In this document: in pieces, positions 27,201 through 33,261 of the stretch
Position numbering within the stretch: the stretch's first letter is position 1
Layout: each line of letters opens with the position of its first letter
Virus record (IMG/VR): IMGVR_UViG_3300046757_000883
Location: 1-35,143 of that record
DNA length: 35,143 nucleotides
Strand: one strand, 5' to 3'
Source of the DNA: a virus
Notes under the pieces: model-generated
What the model saw: only the letters and a program-made list of their open reading frames with translations
Told to the model about the DNA's origin: nothing
Database searches by the model: none
Position numbers and translations under genes: made by a program

Positions 27201-30200
27201 TTTTAAAAGAGTGTGATCTGTCAAATTCGATTGTGCCGCCTGGATTGTCTACACCAACAAATGCGTCAGCACCTTCGTCAAACCCTGTTATATTAGTTAC
27301 TCTAATATCAGTAGTTACATGTTGTAAAACGTCCCATGGCTGTTCGTCGCCTGTTACCCAAACATAATCCTTAGCACCAATTACATTAATATTAGCTGTA
27401 AGTATATCTGCCTTATCATTAATCCTATATGCAACATCTGCATCAAACACAAATCCGGCGTCTTTAGTAAATTGTTTGTAATCTACAACAGTCGGAAACG
27501 GTTTATGATCGTAGTTTTGAGGTCTTTTATATACGTCTGCTGGGGTGAGTTTATAAATAGTGTCGGTATCATTAGCAGGTAAATTAGTTACAAGCTCTAT
27601 TGGCTGTGGATTAGTTTTAATTTGCTTTTCGTCAATTAAAAATTCAACATCGTCAAAATTATCAGTAGCACCGTACTGGCCAACTCTAATTGCCCATTCT
27701 TCGTAGAATTCTAAACTTTCTTTATCAGCACTTGCAAGAGCATCAAACAGTTTTACTAAACTATTTTTTGTACCTTTATCTTGTAACATTCCTTGATAAA
27801 ACTTATACTGACTTACATCGTCATTTATAATGTTTTCTAAGTACTTACGTTTTTGATATCCAATTAAATGCTGTGCATGTTTTTGTTGTTCAAGATCAAA
27901 GTTGTCTGTATCTAAGTCATAAAAGTCTGCAAACTGATTAATTTTATATTCAAAGTTAGGAACTAATTGTGCCTGTGGACGATTTTCTAAACGTTCCCAT
28001 TGTGAATCAATAAACACTTCTGTTCCAGTTACGTTAGCCAATGCAACGTAATAAAATTCTTTATGCTTAACTAATTTGCCAATACCATAATCTTTGTATT
28101 GTTGCCAGTCTCTTACTTCTGCTTCGTCATATATAAAGCCTGGTATGTTTAGTCCACCGGACCAGTTATCACTTCTATATCCAGTAACTTTAATTCTTTC
28201 TTGTCTGTAACCTGCTTCTTGGTCATATATAACATCGCCGAACACAGTTTTATTATCTAATAATATTACATGTTCTCTTTGTACCAATGGTAGTTTAACG
28301 CTGTAAATACCATCTGCTGTATTTCTAACACTTAGACCAAAATCATTTTCAGTATCTCTAGCAATGCTACTAAACGATCTTTGTAATTTTTGACCGTCTG
28401 CTTTTAACAAACTATAATCATAAAAATTATCAAAGATATTATCTACAACCATATATTGTCTGTTGAATGTAAACTGTTGTGCGCCCGGACTTAGTGTTAG
28501 TACACTACCAGCCGCCCAATTTTGTGTAGTCCAGAACATAAATTCTTTTACACTAAATGTCCAATCTTCAACAACACTTATATCTTTGTTATAATATTCA
28601 AACTTAAAACCTTGTGCTTTTAAGTATGCTTCATATCCTAATAAAAAGTCAACAACTTCTTGTGTACTTGTAAGCAATGTTCCATAAGGTATAGTGTTAA
28701 CACGATTTGTAAACTTTCTTCTAAGTACATTTGATCTACCGCCTACAAGTGGAAGCTCTGCTAACTTAGACATTTTAGTATCGTCAAAATTTGGACCACT
28801 AACATGGCTTGAATTTACTCTATAATAAAAATTATTATATCGAACATTTTGTCCTTTAACATATTGTTTTCCGCTATCCCAATTTACAAATGACTCTGAA
28901 ATGCCGCCTATGTTTATTACAGGATCTGATGATGCTTGTATAGGTTCATAATAGTTAAATGCAGCTGAAGCCTGATCGTATCCTTTTACAACATAACCAT
29001 TTGTATTTTTCTGAATTACAACACCGCTGTAATTTGCAATTTCTATAGGTACAGATGTGTTTAAAAATAATTTATAGTTTTCTTCTGGTACAAATACATT
29101 GCCTTCATTTAAAGGTGTTCTGCTATCTAGTATTAATTTAAATTTACTTTTATCAGTAAAGCCGCCAACTTTAAGTGCTAGTTGATTCTTTAACGTTTTT
29201 AATTCTGCTTGGTACTCATTATAACTAGTGTTTATATCACTAACTATGTAGTTGTATACAAAGTTAACAAGACCACTTGTAATAACACGTTGATTGTCTG
29301 TATACGTATTTGGAAATACTAAATCTTTTAATCTAATAATTGTATTAGATGGACTGTAAACAAGATTGCCTGTTTTATTTCTTAGCATTCTTGATAAGTC
29401 AAAACCGGTACCCATTACTTTTGCTGGTTGATTTAATATCCAACTTGTAATTAGTGCAAATGGATATTCACTACTTTTTCTCCACGCACTTTCAGTAGGA
29501 GTATGATCTCCAAATGCATATGAATCTCTTGTTCTTACAGCAACAAAGTTTTGTGCATAGTTACTATCTAACGGACTTAATAAATTTCCATTTTCGTCTG
29601 TAGGAATATGATTTGTTAATCCAGGACGCTTATATCTGTTATCAACTTTTGCTGGTTTACCTGGCTCTTTAATTAGGCCTTTTTCAAGATCTTCCCAAAG
29701 TACAAAATTATTTCTAGTATACGGTGCTGGACCATATTCTGCTTCCCACCATGAAGGCTTAATAGTAAAGCCAAGCATTTCCCAAGGATGAGTATGAGGA
29801 CGATCAGTGTCGTATGCATCTTTGTATACACCTCTCCAAAATCCTGGTAAAAGTTTACCTGTTGGAGATGACATATTTTTATAGTTGTATCTAAATGTAT
29901 CCGTGTCTTTCCAAAAAGTATTTGCTGTATAATTTGGATCGCCTGCAATTATTGACCATTGTACAAAATCACTTACCATTGCACTATCAACGTCTTGCCT
30001 GCTAAACCCTGTATCTCTATAGTTGCCGCCTGCAAATTCATGTACATCAAAAACATCTGTGTTATAGGCTTGCTTTAGATTATTATAAATTCTTCTTTCA
30101 AAATCTAATATTAGATTATCACGATAATCGCCATACGCAACAGTAATACTTCCGTCATGTCCTTGAATTACGTTACGCGGTGTTTCTTGCGTTGTGTCTA

Positions 30201-33200
30201 AATACAGTTCAGGCTTATAAGCAGGATACAATCCTAACTTAGTTGGTGTAGTAGGAACAAAACAACCGTCAGTTGTATCATACTCGTAAATTTCTAGTTC
30301 GTCATCAACAGCAAGTGTTGCTGATACTTTTACAAATCCTTCTGCTGTAAATGTGTAATCTGTACCGTGACATAGAGCTACATCATTAAGATATACTAAC
30401 ACTCCTCTTTCACTTAAATTTGATAAACTAAATGTTTTAGTAAGCGGATAAAACACGCCATCACTTGCTCTTACAATATGTAATGTACGCTTAGACGCAC
30501 CATGTGGTATCATGTCTGAGAAATAAAACGGCATTCCGTCAGTTTTTTGACTGTTTATTTCTTCAATAATTTTATCTACATGATCTTTAATTGGACCATC
30601 GTACCCTAAAGTATCTGCTACTTGCAAAAATAATCTTTTGTATTTTGCGTATTCTAATCTAGCATACTTTAGTGCTTTTATAATATTTGCATTTTTGTCT
30701 GTAAGATGATAACTTGCAAGTGCAATAGGTCCCGTATGTTTTACAAAACGTGTACCAAATTGACTTAGGTTACCAATATCTCTTAAATTACTAACGCCTG
30801 GAAATCTATTGCCGTTATAATCAAAAGTGTTTTCAATTATTGTGCTTACATGATCTGTAACTTCACCAATAGTAAAATCTCCTATGTTTTCATTCATAGG
30901 ATTACGTTCTAAGTTATATGCTAATTCGTAATAACCGTTGTCTGTTTTTGTTGCTTTACTAAAGCATCTTAATAATACAATATCATCTGTTTCTAAATCA
31001 GTTTTAAATGTTACATAAGCAACACCATTTATTCTGTTAATATCGTAATGTGTTGATTCTTTCTTAAAAGTATTGTTTACATAAACTTTAACAACTAGGT
31101 CGTTTAAGTCACCGCTACGGTCAAATACATCTACAGCAAAATCATTTACAGTAGTATCTGCTACATACTGTCTTACTATTGCTTGTGAACTTGGCTTGTT
31201 TGCTTTGATCCAACCGTTTTCACTTACGTATGATGTTAGGTCAGTATACTTTCTTACATAACCAGTTTCAACGTTTACAGTAATATTACTATTATTTTCT
31301 TCATAAACAAATGAGTCACTTACTAATGGAAATTTAAATTGTATATCGCCAAAGTTTTCAATAGCTCTATATGATAATGGAAATCCTAATTCAGCATCAT
31401 TTGTACCTGTGCCTTTTGCATATGCAAATAATTCTGTACCACTAAATGTGCTTGCATTGTAAGTACCAAAACTATCATCGCTTTCGTCAAAAACATCAAA
31501 TAATGGTTGCTGGTTTACTTGTATCTTTCTTTGTGACTCTTTCCAATTAGTGCCATCAAAGTAAAACAGTCTACCTTTATATGTGTCGCCACCTTTAATT
31601 AATACTGTTTCATTTACTTGTGCTGTAGCATCAGTTTCTTCTACTAAACTAATTTGTCTAATATTGTCAATTAAGATAAAGTTAACTTTGTAAATTTTAC
31701 CTCTTACATTTCTATCAGTATCAGCATTAAAGATAACACGCATACCGTCTGCAAGATTTGTATTGTCTACATTGTATCCTGTGCCGCCTTCTACTGTACT
31801 AAATGCATCAGTAGTTTTGTAATCAATTAAGTCTACATCGTCTTTTGCTTGAGTACCAAAATTAAATAATTTTAGTCCTGCGTTAAATTCAATAATTGGC
31901 CTTGATGCTCTGCCACTTTGATCAATGCTTGCTACTTCGTTGTTGTATTCTGCAGACTTTTCAATTACATCTTTGTGGAACCATTTATTGTAACGTGTCC
32001 AAGCATTTCTGTCAACACTTGATCTGTTAATAACAACATAATCTTTTGTTCCTGCAAACGCACTAGCATTACCAAACGGCAATCTGTCAAAACCTTCGCT
32101 ATCAAATGGAACTAATTTGTCACCTACGTAACTTGCAGGTATAACTAAATCACTTTCTTTAACTAATCTAATATCAGTACCAACACCTTCAACATACCAC
32201 TCATCGTTAGCATATATTTCCGGAGTTACTTTACCAGCAAATTTTACTTTAAGTCCATTAGTAAATTGTACTTTGTTTGAACTTGTGTAGTTTTTCTTAC
32301 CGATGATATCGCTTACATCAATTTGTGTGTTTTCAATAATATCAAAAACTTTAATATAGCCACTTGTGTTAATGTCACTACCACTTGTGTAATATAATTG
32401 CTCTGGTGCTTCAAATGGTACAGTAAAAGTAATTCTACCTTTTTCAACATTTACAGGATCAATTTCATTACCCTCTAAATCTATTGCTGTAAGTCCTTGT
32501 ACATAAAGGCTTGACACATTGTCTGCACTTCCTGATATAACTTTATAACTACCGTCATCTTGTTTTTCAAGTGTAAACGGTGCGTCTGCAAAACGTCTAT
32601 CAGTTGAGAATGAAAACGGATGTCCTGGTGTGTCTATTTCAAATGTATATGTTTGTCCTCTATATAAAGTAAGTGCAGGATTTGGTTCAAACCCCGGAGG
32701 AGAAAATTTGTATACTACATTATCACCTTGGTCCTCTGTAGTAACTGTATATGTGCTTACTTCTTCTAAAGTTTTTCCAAATACTGAAACAGTTTGTGGA
32801 CCGTTTGGTAACCAATAATATTCACGGAAATTTGTAAACTTGTCCCAGTCTACATTTGGATTCCATGCATAATATTCTTGACTGTTTAATCTGCTTTGAT
32901 CTTCGTTGTTACCTGAAAAGTTTTTAACTTGGTTAATATAATCGGCGTAATCTGCAAAAAAGTTTACATTGCCTAAATCGTCTACAGATACAGTAGCAGG
33001 TTCTAACTGTCTATCTTGTCTTTGTTGTGTAACGTCAGCAATATACGTGTCACCTGCCTTAAATGCTTTTGCATTTTTGCGGCCCATGTAACCGTTTATT
33101 TTTTCTGCTGTGCCAGGTTGTACAAGTTGGTCTATTGTACTCGAAAGTATTTTCTTATTTGCTTGTGTTCTAAAATACTTAGGAAGTAAATCTACACTCT

Positions 33201-33261
33201 TTCTATCGCCTTTTCCGCCTGCTGGCAAAGGTGCGTCTGTCTGATCGTTATCGTAAGACAT
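18235..33261 (-). CDS. Giant mosaic virion structural protein (5008 aa)
   Basis: One intact frame of 5008 codons, roughly 550 kDa. The N-terminus (LLPKYFRTQANKKILSSTID, residues 25-44; SWNP/YYWLPNGP-type segment near 135-155) resembles, from memory, a large structural protein family of T4-like marine phages. Later segments fit that family too (FPGVSNLRDIGN, GPIALASYHLT, MPFYFSDM). Modules seen in order: a GQTYTFEI...GHPFSF motif near 200; four short CBM5/12-like motifs (Y-x-x-G-x-x-V-x-Y...Y-x-A) near 1457, 1715, 2225 and 2890; FG-GAP/beta-propeller-like repeats near 2140-2215 and 2950-3180; GSGY-type beta repeats near 3575-4015; and at least seven NG...Y...GD-x-I beta modules from about 4090 to the end. 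Residues near 4810-4860 carry a conserved-looking IIWIGGERIEYF...LRQLRRGTLGTG. No signal peptide or membrane segment was noticed. Position between baseplate and fibre genes suggests a baseplate-peripheral or fibre role; the exact function is unknown. Confidence 0.88.
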   Translation of the reverse strand: MSYDNDQTDAPLPAGGKGDRKSVDLLPKYFRTQANKKILSSTIDQLVQPGTAEKINGYMGRKNAKAFKAGDTYIADVTQQRQDRQLEPATVSVDDLGNVNFFADYADYINQVKNFSGNNEDQSRLNSQEYYAWNPNVDWDKFTNFREYYWLPNGPQTVSVFGKTLEEVSTYTVTTEDQGDNVVYKFSPPGFEPNPALTLYRGQTYTFEIDTPGHPFSFSTDRRFADAPFTLEKQDDGSYKVISGSADNVSSLYVQGLTAIDLEGNEIDPVNVEKGRITFTVPFEAPEQLYYTSGSDINTSGYIKVFDIIENTQIDVSDIIGKKNYTSSNKVQFTNGLKVKFAGKVTPEIYANDEWYVEGVGTDIRLVKESDLVIPASYVGDKLVPFDSEGFDRLPFGNASAFAGTKDYVVINRSSVDRNAWTRYNKWFHKDVIEKSAEYNNEVASIDQSGRASRPIIEFNAGLKLFNFGTQAKDDVDLIDYKTTDAFSTVEGGTGYNVDNTNLADGMRVIFNADTDRNVRGKIYKVNFILIDNIRQISLVEETDATAQVNETVLIKGGDTYKGRLFYFDGTNWKESQRKIQVNQQPLFDVFDESDDSFGTYNASTFSGTELFAYAKGTGTNDAELGFPLSYRAIENFGDIQFKFPLVSDSFVYEENNSNITVNVETGYVRKYTDLTSYVSENGWIKANKPSSQAIVRQYVADTTVNDFAVDVFDRSGDLNDLVVKVYVNNTFKKESTHYDINRINGVAYVTFKTDLETDDIVLLRCFSKATKTDNGYYELAYNLERNPMNENIGDFTIGEVTDHVSTIIENTFDYNGNRFPGVSNLRDIGNLSQFGTRFVKHTGPIALASYHLTDKNANIIKALKYARLEYAKYKRLFLQVADTLGYDGPIKDHVDKIIEEINSQKTDGMPFYFSDMIPHGASKRTLHIVRASDGVFYPLTKTFSLSNLSERGVLVYLNDVALCHGTDYTFTAEGFVKVSATLAVDDELEIYEYDTTDGCFVPTTPTKLGLYPAYKPELYLDTTQETPRNVIQGHDGSITVAYGDYRDNLILDFERRIYNNLKQAYNTDVFDVHEFAGGNYRDTGFSRQDVDSAMVSDFVQWSIIAGDPNYTANTFWKDTDTFRYNYKNMSSPTGKLLPGFWRGVYKDAYDTDRPHTHPWEMLGFTIKPSWWEAEYGPAPYTRNNFVLWEDLEKGLIKEPGKPAKVDNRYKRPGLTNHIPTDENGNLLSPLDSNYAQNFVAVRTRDSYAFGDHTPTESAWRKSSEYPFALITSWILNQPAKVMGTGFDLSRMLRNKTGNLVYSPSNTIIRLKDLVFPNTYTDNQRVITSGLVNFVYNYIVSDINTSYNEYQAELKTLKNQLALKVGGFTDKSKFKLILDSRTPLNEGNVFVPEENYKLFLNTSVPIEIANYSGVVIQKNTNGYVVKGYDQASAAFNYYEPIQASSDPVINIGGISESFVNWDSGKQYVKGQNVRYNNFYYRVNSSHVSGPNFDDTKMSKLAELPLVGGRSNVLRRKFTNRVNTIPYGTLLTSTQEVVDFLLGYEAYLKAQGFKFEYYNKDISVVEDWTFSVKEFMFWTTQNWAAGSVLTLSPGAQQFTFNRQYMVVDNIFDNFYDYSLLKADGQKLQRSFSSIARDTENDFGLSVRNTADGIYSVKLPLVQREHVILLDNKTVFGDVIYDQEAGYRQERIKVTGYRSDNWSGGLNIPGFIYDEAEVRDWQQYKDYGIGKLVKHKEFYYVALANVTGTEVFIDSQWERLENRPQAQLVPNFEYKINQFADFYDLDTDNFDLEQQKHAQHLIGYQKRKYLENIINDDVSQYKFYQGMLQDKGTKNSLVKLFDALASADKESLEFYEEWAIRVGQYGATDNFDDVEFLIDEKQIKTNPQPIELVTNLPANDTDTIYKLTPADVYKRPQNYDHKPFPTVVDYKQFTKDAGFVFDADVAYRINDKADILTANINVIGAKDYVWVTGDEQPWDVLQHVTTDIRVTNITGFDEGADAFVGVDNPGGTIEFDRSHSFKRGDIIGLQNTSTQNDGFYTVEVVKPTSVNVLAGTNNSIEDLSDINGYVSILRSVNFDTIKEANIVLEEKIAEDQKVWINGSTKNDWVVAIQDNVYNDKSHYNNPSDYDITSAYEFGSAISSNKANTRLALGDHSANNLNGNVYTYQRGSNLRDLLFEDTLTLDTDAYPMADGHRFGADIDISEDGKYLIIGSSTASEVASNYQSDYSKTIAYNENDIVKYSENYWKAVRTITPESNSIAFSTFDSYANFERSSDSSLLTLILQGSPYLPNTQTDHLLIAAPFDQYRGSKPQDKLVLKWNNYTNFNRNIGSASPVEVFPEGINAQNSAASYTEPTSTFINGEHVIVEKIDAVLLVEPFTDPPVDGDIINAVGGSATVYKAFQRDFKLVLYIKDTNGVFGPTGTITNSNGTPIGDYTQPNYNGTTGAVGGWWYINTGTNYLTSDEFTETKDFGVPAYGLVYQDVLVYNENTQTYARTIPNFYANGLDDVASTIFPDRDEPVFVSVLSHRGAAYVNVDVDGVQNIVDNRWLMRVPSNLAGEITTAGDQFRAYINDQADSPDFDLLGIDPSYINDNLHTVVDMWEGYIDFTFTKTQGADVDMLSDPDVDTGDFFEPAYEGKVFSDINGNIININGADGDFIRDEITGARGRVAYYIRRAGTQGRVYLKDVTGTFTQGNRLLLETLEGPSQLPNQRIMGPINKISVTGSNTGKIAVMQRGTNFPAHPESYGGLQQFRDLNAFAHINKEFWVYQENLTEAGKEAEASIPSTANSDWRLVYNLPVDTSGSQVSKPVNQGVYSIFNRVGNTWTNRGTWTIPGSTTNSNVGKQVAVTQDGELYRFYVGSKENLTVLKHGIDKYGKKYNYALDINPHYRGPYSADASYKTDEIVLYNNQLYSALTFLKGVLPTDTLKWTTLNSTVNYLPSLPNDVNIYNDPVFNDLGEGVLDFTKEISVSENGQVLAISVITDTSVDPDNKVLVYRILDDRYVFDQTIVAPISNTGWGSSISLSEDGDTLIVADPESDVQGYNTGKVYVYAKVNGAFELHQTLSGTGTLSEKFGTKVSISQDIIAVTSGNGDIITETIFDNGTTSFDDTFTTYPDKRIDSGSVRLYQKVKDAYILAEELDYDGDDNVLVASRFGEQVLINDNHIYVGVPADPNSYYDEDINPGSFVDYQVTQDKKPWTLLRTPNEVVDTQKIKSAFLYNVKTNQLSTYLDYIDPVQGKIAGPAEQELTFKSNIDFARYNVTTLPDYFSETSNWEEQHVGKLWWDLSTAKFFNVYQEDITNQANNWSKLIPNYSVDIYEWVESDIVPADWDNQADTAAGFAKGISGLSKYGNDAYSQKLVYDPVSQTFSDKYYFWVKNKVTVPVQEARTISASEVAKLIANPRGQGYSFVALLSNDRFVLYNCESLIKDKDIALHVSYYTQDTQEQNRHFEYSLLTEGLETSVPKADIERKWIDSLLGYDSRGRIVPDPELSAKDKYGTLNSPRQSWFVNRQEAFKQVVERANLALQETIIVDDFSFKTLNSEDVQPFVTDRTYDYKIDTLDELNFIGINKIKTATLQASVHSGVVTDIRITDTGRGYNDPTYDNTTSVVRHGPSFELFGNGSGLDFNLEINNLGQVSKVNIINGGSGYDENLIIEVRPLTVLVENDSTVNNKWAIYEWNKSSSLWDRVKSQSYDTKEYWDYVDWYATGYTQFTRIDHRVDESYQLASANAKIGQIVKIDNIGNGGWLLLKRVADTNSLDYTIDYETIGRENGTIEISSKIYNVIENTVGYDLLGYDNRFFDTEPVTEGRQILTALKNDIFVDNLAIKWQELFLASVRYVLSEQQNVDWVYKTSFVKAKHNVGELEQKINYQNDNLSSYNDYINEVKPYKTNIREYLSSYENVDNTNTQTSDFDVPPYYDYTQNGIKTKSVKIKDNELLGADAFFDEYPYQSWKENYGYKVTAINIYNSGSKYTYPPTVTIAGGGGTGATARAYIGAGKVVNIEVTNPGSGYTSAPTITISGSQADGSTTAIASAQIGNSVVRSLQVGIKFDRVSGQYFITTLPETETFTGTAINNKFDLKWPINLKRNKIKVTINGTLLLRSEYAFTNIDDKTYTYARQKGQIQFSNTPALGSIIVVEYEKDPAILNAQDRINHLYNPTTGMLGKDLSQLMVGVDYGGVEVKSFGFEGTSGWMTDEYGTDTWDSYDNTFEDEIFFADGTTVAIELAKPLEDGVEYNVYLKRFSQTKAIRIDDPNYGNNPTNKLAMMQTLTGDGVTQTINLAENDIEVSDGDIVTIRKTTSDGSFKPDGDSYDTILEGGALTYGNAGGINADDIILDGDLFVTPLTTGGPEELVNGQVMDSVNITVYERNGEGQGQIYNQNYLTDGTTTTYPLGLAPHGNDAVIVKLGNTIVDKAQYTLDYKALTVTFNNAPTTDQVLTILTVGINGENIIDLGVLFTEEGQSSYVTNILWSDSYAVYLRKDGQEPDGPELIAKKSDTGFIEFVFSPVPPPEGTRLDYEIYSNNTQINYSKIQKDNIIADGSSVTYNLSTSAIYETPAEFFSIVEVNGAIKKPGYSKVFHITDATRREYTLETFQVQESTLSPADTEIYLNGKLLNQQDSYAVNIGQSSITIGSNILSQGDILTVYFRNGDYRVIGNQVTFTDLPAEDDIINVYTFSNHDILDINRISYDVINRSALTPGSDNFSAYHQLTGGRVLLNQPASGVEYVWLFKNGSMLSPSVDYKLQSNMKIIELVNEPAENDTIDIIHFTAPISTPTIAWQQFKDILNRTHYKRVDNNDGVKLAQDLAFNDLRIVVVEGADRLPRPDKRSNKPGIIWIGGERIEYFAKTGNDLRQLRRGTLGTGIASIHSAGSRVYGAGVEKNIPYTDQTIAWTPVDAVTEGQTEFTLDFTPNSVNEFEVFAAGKRLNKAAIATFDPVLAIDSPEGDVNTPAEFTVNGNTLTLTSPMKADQKLVVIRKVGKLWTDPGTPLKDAQNDIGSFLRGARSELPE
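18325..21000 (-). repeat. Tandem degenerate beta modules in the C-terminal fifth of the giant protein
   Basis: Protein-level repeat of about 45-60 residues: (V/I)x(V/L)NGxxL...Y...I.F...P..(G/D)D.(I/L).V. Copies read at about 20850-20990 (KVTINGTLLLRSEYAF), 19935-20065 (VKLGNTIVDKAQYTL), 19700-19840 (LRKDGQEPDG), 19230-19580 (two: IVEVNGAIKKPGY and EIYLNGKLLNQQDSY), 18965-19095 (WLFKNGSMLSPSVDY) and 18325-18525 (FEVFAAGKRLNK). Two further copies lie near the N-terminal third, at about 30960-31100 and 30280-30405. Similar beads occur in phage tail fibres. The copies are too diverged to be a DNA-level repeat. Confidence 0.6.
21200..22560 (-). repeat. GSGY-type beta repeats in the giant protein
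   Basis: Four related segments: VVTDIRITDTGRGYNDPTY (near residue 3585), VSKVNIINGGSGYDENLIIE (near 3640), VTAINIYNSGSKYTYPPTVT (near 3970) and VVNIEVTNPGSGYTSAPTIT (near 4010). The last two are separated by a glycine/alanine run (GGGGTGATARA). Shared pattern: V-x-x-I-x-I-x-x-x-G-x-x-Y-x-x-x-P-x-(V/I)-x-(V/I). This module is common in marine phage structural proteins; its binding target is not known to me. Confidence 0.65.

Noticed and set aside
29673-29948. Minus-strand 91-codon frame inside the giant gene
   Set aside because: Out-of-frame shadow of the giant gene with unlikely composition and no start signal.
18235-33261. Giant gene as the tail tape-measure protein
   Set aside because: Tape-measure proteins are mainly helical with coiled coils and membrane segments. 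This product is beta-rich and modular, and it sits beside baseplate and fibre genes.
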